Positions 28,324 through 43,838 are shown, counted from the stretch's first letter. The stretch is 64,000 bases of DNA from Chromatiales bacterium (GCA_024640045.1 JAHEFS010000003.1:4826-68825); one strand, 5' to 3'. The notes: generated by a model from the letters alone, not told the origin. Numbers and translations: made by a program.

Positions 28324-30305
28324 AGACGACCACGCAGAAGGGCATGCTTTGGGTGCTGGCAACGCTGGCAGTGGCGGTCACGCCGCAGCTGATGTCCATG
28401 CCGCTGCACCTGGTACCGTTGGCAGTGCTGCCCATCGCGTGGCGAACGGCGGCGGAACTCAGGGGCTGGAAGCCGCCAGCCCAGTTCATCCGGGTGGGGC
28501 TCACGCTATTTTCCGTGTTCCTGCTCGTCGCCACCTATGGCGGTCTGCTGGGACGTCGCGTCGCAGTAAGCTTGCTCACCCTGATGCTGGCATTAAAATT
28601 ACTGGAAACCTTCAGGATTCGCGACGCACGCATCGTGGCCAGCCTCAGCCTGTTCCTGTGCGCAACCCAATTCCTGTTTTCACAGGGAATACCCATGTTG
28701 TTTTACTCGGCAGCGACCATGGTCGGCGCCCTGATCGCGCTGACGCTGTTGCATCGGCGGGAAGCATTTCAGCCTACCGGGGAAGCGCCACCGTCCGGCC
28801 ATTCGCTGTTCACCGAGCTGGGCTTCACCCTGCGGTTACTGGCCCTGGCGTTGCCGGCGGCGTTGGCTGTATTTTTGCTGTTTCCACGTTGGTCCAGTCC
28901 GCTTTGGGGCGTTCCGGAAGACGCCCTCGATGCCCGCAGCGGCCTGTCCGACAGCATGGCGCCGGGCAGTATCCAGGGCCTGTTCATGGACGACTCCCCC
29001 GCCTTTCGGGCGGATTTCGTGGGGACCTTGCCACCCCACCAGGCGCTGTACTGGCGTGGCCCTGTCTTCTGGAATTTCGACGGCCGCGAGTGGAGCAGCA
29101 TGTACTACTCGCGTGGCCTGCGCGCGGAGACCCAACCTGCTGAAGAAACCGCGCCCTGGCGTTATCGCGTTCAGCTGGAACCACACGAGCAACGCTGGAT
29201 CTTCGCCCTGGATTATCCCGCCAGGATTCCGCAGGGCGCCCGTCTGAGCATGGATTACCAGCTTTACAGCCGCCGCCCCATTACCAGCCTGGTCAGCTAC
29301 GAGATGGCTTCCGATCCCGATTTTGTCGATTCACCCACGTTGCGCTCGGCGTTTCGCCGGGCCGCCCTGGAACTGCCAGCGGATTTCAATCCGCGCACCC
29401 GGGCGCTCATTCGCCAGTGGCGGACCGAAGTTTCGGGGGATCGGGAATTGATCAGGCGGGTGACCCGGCATTTCAACCAGGAGGAATTCCGGTACACGCT
29501 CAACCCTCCCCTGCTCAGCAGGCATTCGGTAGATGAGTTCCTGTTCGAAACCCGCAGCGGATTCTGCGAGCACTACGCATCTGCTTTTACTGTAATGATG
29601 CGTATGGCCGGCATCCCTGCTCGTGTGGTGACGGGCTATCAGGGCGGCTGGTACAACCCGGCGGGCGGCTACGTCCTGGTGCGCCAGTCCGATGCCCATG
29701 CCTGGTCCGAGGTGTGGCTACCCGACAGTGGCTGGACCCGCTACGATCCGACCGCCGCCGTGGCGCCCGAACGCATCGAAAGCGGCGCGCTGAACGCTCT
29801 GGCCGGGCGCCGTCATGCGCTGGATTTCGAGTGGGTCCGAGGTTTTCGAAACCGGTTCGACCTGCTTCAGAATCATTGGAACGAGTGGGTCATCGCCTTC
29901 AACGCCGACCGGCAGTCCCGGATGTTCATGCCCTTCGGGCTGGGGCAACTGGAATCATCACAACTGGTTATCCTGATGCTGCTGGTCGCGGGGCTGGCCT
30001 CGCTCCTGACCCTGCCCGCCATACTGCGTATGCGGGTCAGTCGCAAGCCCGACCCGGTCGTCCGCGCCTGGCAGCGAGTGCGCGGCCGCCTGGTGAAGGA
30101 AGGCATTGCGACCTGGCCTGGACAGACACCCGGGGAACTGGCCGCGGGTGCTGCGAGTCGAATGGAGCATGAGGCCGAGCAGATCCACCGCCTGGCCGAT
30201 TGGTTTACACAGATCCGCTATGATGCCGGCAACGGCGGGGCCGATGAGTTTATCCGTGCGGCAAGACGTTTTCACCCGAGACGGCCGCCACAGTCAGCAA
30301 GGTAA
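28320..30305 (+). CDS. TgpA-like transglutaminase membrane protein
   Basis: Multiple TM; FETRSGFCEHYASAFTVMMRMAGIPARVVTGYQGG and SDAHAWSEVWLP catalytic Cys/His/Asp region; overlaps the DUF58 stop. Confidence 0.93.
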   Translation: MKTTTQKGMLWVLATLAVAVTPQLMSMPLHLVPLAVLPIAWRTAAELRGWKPPAQFIRVGLTLFSVFLLVATYGGLLGRRVAVSLLTLMLALKLLETFRIRDARIVASLSLFLCATQFLFSQGIPMLFYSAATMVGALIALTLLHRREAFQPTGEAPPSGHSLFTELGFTLRLLALALPAALAVFLLFPRWSSPLWGVPEDALDARSGLSDSMAPGSIQGLFMDDSPAFRADFVGTLPPHQALYWRGPVFWNFDGREWSSMYYSRGLRAETQPAEETAPWRYRVQLEPHEQRWIFALDYPARIPQGARLSMDYQLYSRRPITSLVSYEMASDPDFVDSPTLRSAFRRAALELPADFNPRTRALIRQWRTEVSGDRELIRRVTRHFNQEEFRYTLNPPLLSRHSVDEFLFETRSGFCEHYASAFTVMMRMAGIPARVVTGYQGGWYNPAGGYVLVRQSDAHAWSEVWLPDSGWTRYDPTAAVAPERIESGALNALAGRRHALDFEWVRGFRNRFDLLQNHWNEWVIAFNADRQSRMFMPFGLGQLESSQLVILMLLVAGLASLLTLPAILRMRVSRKPDPVVRAWQRVRGRLVKEGIATWPGQTPGELAAGAASRMEHEAEQIHRLADWFTQIRYDAGNGGADEFIRAARRFHPRRPPQSAR

Positions 30306-30310
30306 CGAAC

Positions 30311-30928
30311 ATGAACACTCACTTTTCAAGCCTCCGAAGCGGCACAGTGCTTCTCTTCGCGACTATCGCTTTGAGCGCCTGTGTTTCAGTGCCGGAACAG
30401 TTCCGCGGCGAATACCCGGGCCTGACGCCCCAGACGGCGACAGAATCGGACCTGGGTACCCGGGTTCGCTGGGGTGGTGTCATTCTCGATACGCAGCCGA
30501 GTCGCGAACAAACCTGTTTCGAACTCCTGTCACGCCCACTGAGAAAATCGATGCGGCCAGAGGATTCAGACCAGACACTGGGCCGGTTCATCGCTTGCAA
30601 AACAGGTTTTTATGACCCGGAGGTGTTCGTGCGTGGCCGTGAGTTGACGCTCACCGGCACGATCTCCCGGATCGATTTACGCAAAGTGGGCGAGTTCGAC
30701 TATCGGTATCCCGTCGTGGAGGCGGAGTTCGTAAGCATGTGGCCCGAACGCCAGGACGTCATCTACTACGAATACGACATGTTCTATTCACCCTACTACT
30801 GGCCCTATCCGTACTATCGTTATCCTTACGGCCCACCGCACCGGCCCCACCCAGGCACGCGTGACAAGGGACCCCGGATCGACTTGCCGCCGGCGGGTTC
30901 CAAGGACTCGAAGCCCCAAAAAGGCTGA
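30311..30928 (+). CDS. Slp family outer membrane lipoprotein
   Basis: Lipobox ALSACVSVP; VRWGGVILDTQPSREQTCFELLSRPL; GRELTLTGTI. Confidence 0.87.
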   Translation: MNTHFSSLRSGTVLLFATIALSACVSVPEQFRGEYPGLTPQTATESDLGTRVRWGGVILDTQPSREQTCFELLSRPLRKSMRPEDSDQTLGRFIACKTGFYDPEVFVRGRELTLTGTISRIDLRKVGEFDYRYPVVEAEFVSMWPERQDVIYYEYDMFYSPYYWPYPYYRYPYGPPHRPHPGTRDKGPRIDLPPAGSKDSKPQKG

Positions 30929-31003
30929 CTGCCCCGGCAGCGCGCCGCTGTCGGCCAGCAAAAAGGTATACTCGAAAGAGGGCCAGCGTGGAGCACGTTC
31001 AGC

Positions 31004-31693
31004 ATGCCTTCCTTCACCGGGTTTCCCGAGGATTTTTTTCGTTTTCTCGAGGAACTCAAGCAAAATAACAACCGTGAATGGTTCGCGGCTCACAAACCCC
31101 GTTACTACGAATCCGTAGTCAATCCGATGTGCGAGTTCATCGTGGCCGTAGGACCCAAACTGCGCGTGATTTCACCGCACTACCGGGTCGACCCGCGGCC
31201 TCACGGCGGATCGATGTTCCGCATCTACCGGGATACCCGTTTTTCGAAAGATAAAACGCCTTACAAAACCCACGCGGCCTGTCACTTTCGCCACGAGGCG
31301 GGACGGGATGCGCACGCGCCGGGGTTCTACGCACACTTCGACACCGAGGGCCTGCATTTTGGTGGCGGTGTCTGGCTGCCTCCGTCCGGGCACCTGGCCG
31401 CTATTCGCGATGCGATCGTCGAAAACCCGGACGCGTGGTCAAAAATTCGCAATGCCAAGGGGGTTCGGGAGCGAGGCGGAATCGGCGGTGACGCCTTGCT
31501 GAAGGCGCCGCGCGGATTCGATGCGAAACACCGCCATATCGAGGACATCAGGCGAAAGAGTTTTTTTGTCATGGAGCATGCCCCGACAGAACTGGCCACC
31601 ACCCCGACACTGGTTAACAATGTGGCGGCAGCATTCCGGGCCTCGAGCCGCCTCAACCAATTCATCACCCAGGCCCTGGGGCTACCCTATTGA
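31004..31693 (+). CDS. DUF2461 (TIGR02453 type) protein
   Basis: FLEELKQNNNREWFAAHKPRYYE, FRIYRDTRFSKDKTPYKTHAACHF. Confidence 0.9.
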   Translation: MPSFTGFPEDFFRFLEELKQNNNREWFAAHKPRYYESVVNPMCEFIVAVGPKLRVISPHYRVDPRPHGGSMFRIYRDTRFSKDKTPYKTHAACHFRHEAGRDAHAPGFYAHFDTEGLHFGGGVWLPPSGHLAAIRDAIVENPDAWSKIRNAKGVRERGGIGGDALLKAPRGFDAKHRHIEDIRRKSFFVMEHAPTELATTPTLVNNVAAAFRASSRLNQFITQALGLPY

Positions 31694-31695
31694 TC

Positions 31696-32244
31696 ATGGA
31701 TAAACTGATACTCGTCACCATCATCGTCGTCGTACTGGGCACGTGCGTCTGGATTTACAACCGCCTGGTGAGAAACCGGAACCGGGTCGCCGAAGCCTGG
31801 GCCGGAATCGATGTGCAACTGCAAAAACGCCACGAACTGGTGCCGAACCTCGTCGCCACGGTGAAAGGCTACGTCAAGCACGAGTCGACCGTACTGGAGA
31901 AAGTGACTCGAATTCGCGGGCATTCCAACGAAACAGTCGAAACCCGTGCTGCCGAGGAGTCTTCCCTTTCCCGCTCGATCGGGCGCTTGTTCGCCCTTGC
32001 GGAGGATTACCCTGATCTGAAAGCCAGTGAGGGTTTCCAGCAATTGCATGCCAGCCTGGTGGAAATCGAGGACCACCTGCAGTATGCGCGGCGTTATTAC
32101 AACGGTGCAGTCCGTGACCAGAACACGTTTATCGAAAGCTTCCCCTCCAACCTGCTCGCACAGGCATTCGGGTTTCGGTCTGCAAGCTTCTTCGAAATCG
32201 AACTCGCCAGCCAGAGAAGCACGCCCAATGTCTCACTTCAGTAA
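31696..32244 (+). CDS. lemA: LemA family protein
   Basis: RNRVAEAWAGIDVQLQKRHELVPNLVATVKGYVKHE, YPDLKASEGFQQL. Confidence 0.94.
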   Translation: MDKLILVTIIVVVLGTCVWIYNRLVRNRNRVAEAWAGIDVQLQKRHELVPNLVATVKGYVKHESTVLEKVTRIRGHSNETVETRAAEESSLSRSIGRLFALAEDYPDLKASEGFQQLHASLVEIEDHLQYARRYYNGAVRDQNTFIESFPSNLLAQAFGFRSASFFEIELASQRSTPNVSLQ

Positions 32245-33958
32245 GCGCCTGCGCACACTTGGCAAAACCTGTTTTGCGGGCGCACTACTGTTGGGCGCCA
32301 CTCTTGCCAGCGGCGATGAACGAATCCTGAACTACCATTCCCAGCTTCTGATCCATCCGGACGCCAGCCTGACCGTGACGGAAACCATTCGGGTCCGGTC
32401 CGAAGGCAACAAGATCCGGCGCGGTATTTACCGTGACTTCCCCACCCGCTACCAGGATCGCACCGGAAACCGGTTCGAGGTCACGTTCAAGGTACTGGAA
32501 GTCCAGCGGGACGGACAGTCGGAGCCGTGGCACCAGGAACAACGGTCCAATGGTGTACGGGTCTACATGGGTGCTGCGAATCATATGCTTGCGCCCGGAA
32601 CGTACGAATACACACTGCGCTACCGAACAACTCGGCAGGTCGGTTATTTCGATGAATTCGACGAGTTGTACTGGAACGTCACCGGCAATGGCTGGGATTT
32701 TCCAATCGAACAGGCCGGCGCACGGGTTGAGTTACCCGCGCAAGTCAGCTGGGACAAACTGCGGATCGCATTGTATACCGGCCGCCAGGGCGCGACCGGG
32801 ACAGCCGGTGAATACCGGGCGGTCACCGGCCGCGTGATTGAATTCTCGACCACGCAGGCCCTGCCTCCCCGGCATGGCCTGACCCTCGCGGTGAGTTGGC
32901 CCAAGGGCCTGGTGCATCAGCCTGGCGCCATTGAGCGGGCGGGTTGGTTTCTGGCGGACAACCGTGCCGCACTGATACTGCTGATTGGCTTCCTCGCCCC
33001 CCTGGCCTGGTACCTGTGGGCCTGGAATCATTACGGTCGTGATCCAGCCAGAGGCGTCATCATTCCCCGCTTTGTACCACCGGGTGGTTTATCACCGGCC
33101 GCCTGCCGCTACGTGAGCGATATGGCATTGCGCAGCGACGCTTTCACCGCCGCCGTGGTCAGCCTGGCAATCAAGGGCTACCTGACCATCGAAGAAAAAG
33201 ACGACGACTTTATTCTCTACCGCCAGGGCCCACCGCGGCAGCCAACTGCCACTACCGGTGAACTGGCCGTGCTGGCAGAGTTACTGCCCGACGCGGAGTC
33301 CTGGATCGAACTGGACAATGAAAACCACCAGGCCTTTCAGCGCGCACGCGTCGAACTCAGGGACGCCCTCAAGGCCGAGCATCATGGCCGCCTGTTCAAG
33401 CTCAACTCCCTGTACATGATTCCAGCGCTGATCATGAGCGTGTTGGCTGCGGCTGTCGCAGTCACCCAGGGCGGCGGACCCTTACCCTGGATCGCCTTCG
33501 CCGTATTGAGTCTCGGACTGCACCTCATGTTCCTGTTCCTGATGCGCGCACCCACCCCGTCGGGACGTCGGGTGATGGATGAGATCGAGGGCTTCAAAAT
33601 GTACCTGGAAACCGCAGAGCAGGACCGGCTCAACCGGATGCGCTCACCCAGGCTGACTCCGGAAGTTTTCGAGACGTTCCTGCCCTATGCGTTCGCACTC
33701 GGTGTTCAGAACCAGTGGTGTGAGCGATTCGCCCGGGAGTTTCCGCGTGAAGTCGCGCAGGGTAATGTTTACACACATGGCTGGTACAACGGTAGCCGGC
33801 AGGGACTCAGCGCTCTGCATCACATTGGCAAGAGTTTCGGCCCGGACCTCTCCAGCGCAATTTCCTCCGCCTCCAGCCCACCAGGATCCTCTTCAGGTTC
33901 AGGTGGTGGTGGTTTTTCTGGCGGCGGTGGCGGCGGCGGTGGAGGCGGCGGCTGGTAA
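32228..33958 (+). CDS. DUF2207 membrane protein with Gly-rich C-terminus
   Basis: Signal peptide, RGIYRDFPTRYQDRTGNRFEVTFKV, two TM regions, tail SGGGGFSGGGGGGGGGGGW; follows lemA. Confidence 0.92.
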   Translation: MSHFSKRLRTLGKTCFAGALLLGATLASGDERILNYHSQLLIHPDASLTVTETIRVRSEGNKIRRGIYRDFPTRYQDRTGNRFEVTFKVLEVQRDGQSEPWHQEQRSNGVRVYMGAANHMLAPGTYEYTLRYRTTRQVGYFDEFDELYWNVTGNGWDFPIEQAGARVELPAQVSWDKLRIALYTGRQGATGTAGEYRAVTGRVIEFSTTQALPPRHGLTLAVSWPKGLVHQPGAIERAGWFLADNRAALILLIGFLAPLAWYLWAWNHYGRDPARGVIIPRFVPPGGLSPAACRYVSDMALRSDAFTAAVVSLAIKGYLTIEEKDDDFILYRQGPPRQPTATTGELAVLAELLPDAESWIELDNENHQAFQRARVELRDALKAEHHGRLFKLNSLYMIPALIMSVLAAAVAVTQGGGPLPWIAFAVLSLGLHLMFLFLMRAPTPSGRRVMDEIEGFKMYLETAEQDRLNRMRSPRLTPEVFETFLPYAFALGVQNQWCERFAREFPREVAQGNVYTHGWYNGSRQGLSALHHIGKSFGPDLSSAISSASSPPGSSSGSGGGGFSGGGGGGGGGGGW

Positions 33959-34008
33959 GATCACAGTTTCGCCGGCACATCCGCGAGCCCAAGCGGTAAA
34001 CGCATTAC

Positions 34009-39955
<5,947 letters not shown>

Positions 39956-40077
39956 GGCGAAACTCTCAGCACTCAGGTTTTAGAAATGCGAACGATCAAT
40001 ACTAATGACTCAGCGGGAAATTGAAAGTGCTGAAAGACATTCACTGACCTGCATGGCCAGCTTGCACGACCCCCATA

Positions 40078-40097
40078 TACTGTATATATTTACAGTA
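40078..40097. promoter_or_regulatory. LexA operator (SOS box) upstream of lexA
   Basis: TACTGTATATATTTACAGTA; CTG-N10-CAG matching the E. coli-type consensus; 21 bp upstream of the predicted ATG. Confidence 0.9.
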
Positions 40098-40118
40098 ATT
40101 ATAACGGGAACGACCGTC

Positions 40119-40763
40119 ATGAGTGAAAAACCATTAACCAAGCGACAGAATCAAATCCTCAGATTTATATCAGAACACATTGATAATGAAGGATTACCTC
40201 CGACACGAAACGAGGTCGGCCGGCATTTTGGTTTTCGTTCCCCCAACGCCGCAGAAAGCCATCTGCGCGCCCTGGAAAAGAAAGGCGTTATCCGAATCGA
40301 ACGGGGGCGTTCCCGTGGCATCAGCCTGACCAGCCTGTCCCGTGCCGAACTACCGGCTGCGGAGCAAGCCCGTTTGCCCTTGCCCCTGGTGGGTCGCGTA
40401 GCGGCGGGCAGCCCGATCCTCGCCCAACAAAATATCGAACACGAGTACCGGGTTGACCCGGCCCTGTTCAAACCAAAGCCGCACTACCTGCTGCGTGTCG
40501 AAGGCATGAGTATGCGGGATGCCGGCATCCTGGACCGGGACCTGCTGGCTGTACACCGCACCCCGGAGGCGCGCAACGGCCAGATCGTGGTCGCACGCGT
40601 CGGTGAGGAAGTGACGGTCAAGCGTTTTCAGCGCACCGAGCACCGGGTCACGCTTTTGCCAGCCAATCCGGAATTCGCGCCCATCGAAATCGATTTGCGT
40701 CACCATGAGTTGGTCATCGAAGGCCTCGGCGTGGGCGTCATTCGCCACCACATGGATCGCTGA
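40119..40763 (+). CDS. lexA: LexA family SOS repressor
   Basis: [36 protein letters not shown]; cleavage site [17 protein letters not shown] (Ser) and EEVTVKRF (Lys). Start [10 protein letters not shown]. Confidence 0.96.
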   Translation: MSEKPLTKRQNQILRFISEHIDNEGLPPTRNEVGRHFGFRSPNAAESHLRALEKKGVIRIERGRSRGISLTSLSRAELPAAEQARLPLPLVGRVAAGSPILAQQNIEHEYRVDPALFKPKPHYLLRVEGMSMRDAGILDRDLLAVHRTPEARNGQIVVARVGEEVTVKRFQRTEHRVTLLPANPEFAPIEIDLRHHELVIEGLGVGVIRHHMDR

Positions 40764-41491
40764 TGTCGCGCCCGAAGCCCTTGTCGACAGCACAATGGCC
40801 CGGGGTCTGGCACGGACGCAGCTTGCGCCGAAGCCTGGCCACGCTGCCCACCGGCCACGCCATGCTGGACCGGCATCTGCCCGGTCATGGCTGGCCACTG
40901 GGTGCGCTCAGCGAGTTGTTGACCGATACGCCGGGCAGCGGAGAGTTCAGCCTGCTCCTGCCCAGCCTGGCCAGCCTCAGCGAACAGGGACAATGGATCG
41001 TGTTGGTGGATCCACCCTGGGTACCCTACCCGCCCGCCATGCGCGGCCATGGACTGGCACTGGAGCGGGTCATGCTGATTCGTACCGGCAACCGGCAGGA
41101 ATCCCTGTGGGCCACCGAGCAGGTATTGCGTGATATACACGGCGGTGCGGTACTCGCCTGGCATGAAGACCCCGGATTTGCCCGCCTGCGCCGTCTGCAG
41201 CTCGCAGCCCGCAGCGGTCACAAGGCCGCTTTCCTGTTCCGCCCGCGCCAGGCTGCGCACCAGGCCTCGCCTGCCGCACTGCGCCTGCAACTGGAGGCCG
41301 ACATCGTCGGCACACGGATCACGGTACTGAAATGCCAGGGTCAGCGGCCGGACGGATCGCTGCTGGTGCGCCGCTCACACCACCTGCCGGGCGCATTAAC
41401 GGCACCTCGGGCCGGGGACTCCGGGCACACCCGACCCTTGCTTCTGCCTGGCGAGCAGCGAGCCGAATTGACCGAAGCCCACGCACACTAA
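40763..41491 (+). CDS. imuA: ImuA (RecA-fold mutasome protein)
   Basis: LDRHLPGHGWPLGALSELLTDTPGSGEFSLLLPSLA; 1-bp coupled to lexA (TGATG); upstream of imuB. Confidence 0.9.
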   Translation: MSRPKPLSTAQWPGVWHGRSLRRSLATLPTGHAMLDRHLPGHGWPLGALSELLTDTPGSGEFSLLLPSLASLSEQGQWIVLVDPPWVPYPPAMRGHGLALERVMLIRTGNRQESLWATEQVLRDIHGGAVLAWHEDPGFARLRRLQLAARSGHKAAFLFRPRQAAHQASPAALRLQLEADIVGTRITVLKCQGQRPDGSLLVRRSHHLPGALTAPRAGDSGHTRPLLLPGEQRAELTEAHAH

Positions 41492-41511
41492 GAACCGATA
41501 AATACTCCTGA

Positions 41512-42969
41512 TTGCATAACCCAGTGAAACAACACCAGCAGCATGGCCCGCAAACACTCTGGCTGGCGGTGCAGTGTCCGCGCCTGGCACTTGACCTGGT
41601 CACCCGTGGTCACGGCCCGGGACATGAACGGGCCATCGCGATCAGTGACGACGACAGCCGCAGGCAACGGGTGCTGGATTGCAACCCATCGGCGGCCCGC
41701 GCAGGCGTGCGAACCGGGATGCCGGTTAGCGCCGCGTTGGCCCTGGTCGCGGACTTGTACCTGGCGACCCGTGACCCGCTTGCCGAACGCGCCGCACTGG
41801 AGCGCCTGGCTGCCCACTGCCATACCTACAGCAGCCAGATCACCCTGCTCCCCGGCCAATCCGAGGTCCTGTTGGAAGCCGGCGGCAGTCTGCGGCTGTT
41901 CGGCAGCATGGCGGCAATTGCCTTGCGTCTGGATAAGGAACTGCAACGACTGGGTTACCATGCCCGCACCGGTTCTGCCGCCACTCCGGAAGCGGCACGC
42001 CTGGCCGCCCGGCATGGGCTACACATGCCCGCAGATACCTCCATTGCCGGGCAGATTCAAAAGTTGCCACTGGACAGCCTGCTACTGGACTCACGGCAGC
42101 AGGCAGCGTTGGTAAAGATGGGTTTTCGCAGCATTGGGGAAGTCTTGCGTTTGCCGCGCAAGGCGCTGGGCCGGCGCCTGGGCCCTTCGCTGGTCGATTA
42201 CCTCGACCGCCTCACCGGCGCTCGACCCGACCCGCGCAGGCTGTGGCAGCCACCAGAGCATTTTTCTTCGTCCATGGAACTGGCTACGGAGACCTCCAGC
42301 AGCCAGGCACTGCTGTTTCCCTTGCGGCGACTGGTGGCAGAACTGTGCGCCACCCTGCGCGCCCGCGACCGCGGCATACAGGAATTATCCTTCGAACTGC
42401 AGCTTCGCCGGGGACATGAATCACTGCGCCTGGGCATGCAGCAACCCAGCCGGGATGAAGACCGGATCATGCTGCTGCTGCGCGAACGCCTGGAGCGCTT
42501 GCGCCTGCCTGAGCCGGTGCGGACGATCAGGCTGGAGGCGAATAAGCTGATGGTCTTCGACGCCCGCCATGACAGCCTGTTTCCGGACCCTGCCGGCGCC
42601 AGCCTGGAGAAAGTCACCCCGGTACTGGAACGCCTGCAGGCCCGCCTGGGCGAACGGGCGATTCTTGGTCTCAGGGGTCACGAAGACCACCGGCCGGAGC
42701 ACAGCTGGGCGGTGCGCGAACTGGATGAGCCCGTTGCCTGTACTGCCATGCCGCACCGGCCAGTCTGGCTGTTCAGCCGCCCACAAGGCTGCCACATCGG
42801 GGATTATGAGTTGCTGTCGGGACCAGAACGTATCGAAACCGGCTGGTGGGATGGACAGGACTGCCGCCGGGACTATTTCGTCGTGCGCGACGCGCAAGGC
42901 CGCATGTTATGGGCCTTCCACGAATACAAGCCCCGGCAGGGCTGGTATCTGCAGGGTCTGTTTTCCTGA
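41512..42969 (+). CDS. imuB: ImuB (Y-family-like mutasome protein)
   Basis: LWLAVQCPRLALDLV, VLDCNPSAARAGVRTGMPVSAALAL, GFRSIGEVLRLPRKALGRRLGPSLVDYLDRLTG, RDYFVVRDAQGRMLWAFHE. Confidence 0.93.
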   Translation: MHNPVKQHQQHGPQTLWLAVQCPRLALDLVTRGHGPGHERAIAISDDDSRRQRVLDCNPSAARAGVRTGMPVSAALALVADLYLATRDPLAERAALERLAAHCHTYSSQITLLPGQSEVLLEAGGSLRLFGSMAAIALRLDKELQRLGYHARTGSAATPEAARLAARHGLHMPADTSIAGQIQKLPLDSLLLDSRQQAALVKMGFRSIGEVLRLPRKALGRRLGPSLVDYLDRLTGARPDPRRLWQPPEHFSSSMELATETSSSQALLFPLRRLVAELCATLRARDRGIQELSFELQLRRGHESLRLGMQQPSRDEDRIMLLLRERLERLRLPEPVRTIRLEANKLMVFDARHDSLFPDPAGASLEKVTPVLERLQARLGERAILGLRGHEDHRPEHSWAVRELDEPVACTAMPHRPVWLFSRPQGCHIGDYELLSGPERIETGWWDGQDCRRDYFVVRDAQGRMLWAFHEYKPRQGWYLQGLFS

Positions 42970-43056
42970 ATACGGTTCCTGGCCGGGTGTCCCCAAAGAA
43001 TCATACGACCGCATGATTGACTCGGTGCTGGCCGCCGGGAGCGTTACAATGGCGAT

Positions 43057-43662
43057 ATGAATGCGCTAGGCAAACTGTTCCTGAAAGGACTCGCCGTGGT
43101 GATCCCGGTTGTCCTGACGCTGTCCATCCTTTGGTGGATGGCCACCGGGGCCGAGCGCCTGCTGGGTGACATCCTGGCCAAGACCATGCCTGCAGGCTGG
43201 TATGTGCCGGGGCTGGGACTGCTGGCCGGCCTTGCCATCATCCTGTTGGTTGGCTTGCTGTCGCATGTACTGATTTTCCAGAAGTTCTTCGAGTACTGGG
43301 AAGGCCTGCTCAAACGCCTGCCGCTCATCAAAACCATTTACACCGCGATCAAGGACTTCATGGGCTACTTCAGCCCCGGCCAGCAACGGTTCAGCAAGGT
43401 CGTTCTGGTCAGACTGCCGGGACAGGATTTTCAGATCCTGGGCTTCGTCACCCGGGAGACTTTTCTCGACCTGCCCTTCACACCCTCGGCCACGGAACCG
43501 GTGGCCGTGTACTGCCCGATGAGTTACCAGATCGGCGGTTATACGCTGTTCCTGCCGCGAACCTGCCTGGAACCCATTGAAATGCCCTTCGAAGAGGCCA
43601 TGCGCCTGGCCGTGACCGGCGGCATCACCCAGCACAGCGAGAGCAAGCGCGAGCCAGAGTGA
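43057..43662 (+). CDS. DUF502 membrane protein
   Basis: FLKGLAVVIPVVLTLSILWWMATGAE, LPLIKTIYTAIKDFMGYFSPGQQRFSKVVLVRLPG. Confidence 0.92.
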   Translation: MNALGKLFLKGLAVVIPVVLTLSILWWMATGAERLLGDILAKTMPAGWYVPGLGLLAGLAIILLVGLLSHVLIFQKFFEYWEGLLKRLPLIKTIYTAIKDFMGYFSPGQQRFSKVVLVRLPGQDFQILGFVTRETFLDLPFTPSATEPVAVYCPMSYQIGGYTLFLPRTCLEPIEMPFEEAMRLAVTGGITQHSESKREPE

Positions 43663-43778
43663 TCCGCATCGCCCTGTGCGTGCTCCTGGTTGTCCTGACC
43701 GCTTACACCGCCCAGCAAATTCGCCTTGACCTGGAAGAACGTGAACGCAACCGGCGGCGCGACGAGGCTGATGGCTAA
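43659..43778 (+). CDS. Putative 39-aa single-TM small protein
   Basis: GTG start overlapping the DUF502 stop (GTGA): VIRIALCVLLVVLTAYTAQQIRLDLEERERNRRRDEADG; hydrophobic N-half, highly charged C-half. Not in the supplied ORF track. Confidence 0.5.
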   Translation: MIRIALCVLLVVLTAYTAQQIRLDLEERERNRRRDEADG

Positions 43779-43818
43779 ACTGCTCACTTGGGCAATATTT
43801 TTTCACCTTTTGAGAAAA

Positions 43819-43838
43819 TACTGTATATATTTACAGTA
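43819..43838. promoter_or_regulatory. LexA operator overlapping the dnaE2 start codon
   Basis: TACTGTATATATTTACAGTA, identical to the lexA operator; its last A is the A of the ATG at 43838. Confidence 0.9.

Noticed and set aside
27824-29143. 439-aa alternate-frame ORF across DUF58 and transglutaminase genes
   Set aside because: Overlaps two recognised genes in their own frames; low-complexity translation without motifs.
33899-33957. GGT/GGC-rich tract as a microsatellite or mobile repeat
   Set aside because: It encodes the Gly-rich C-terminus common in DUF2207/TPM-type proteins; ordinary for the family.
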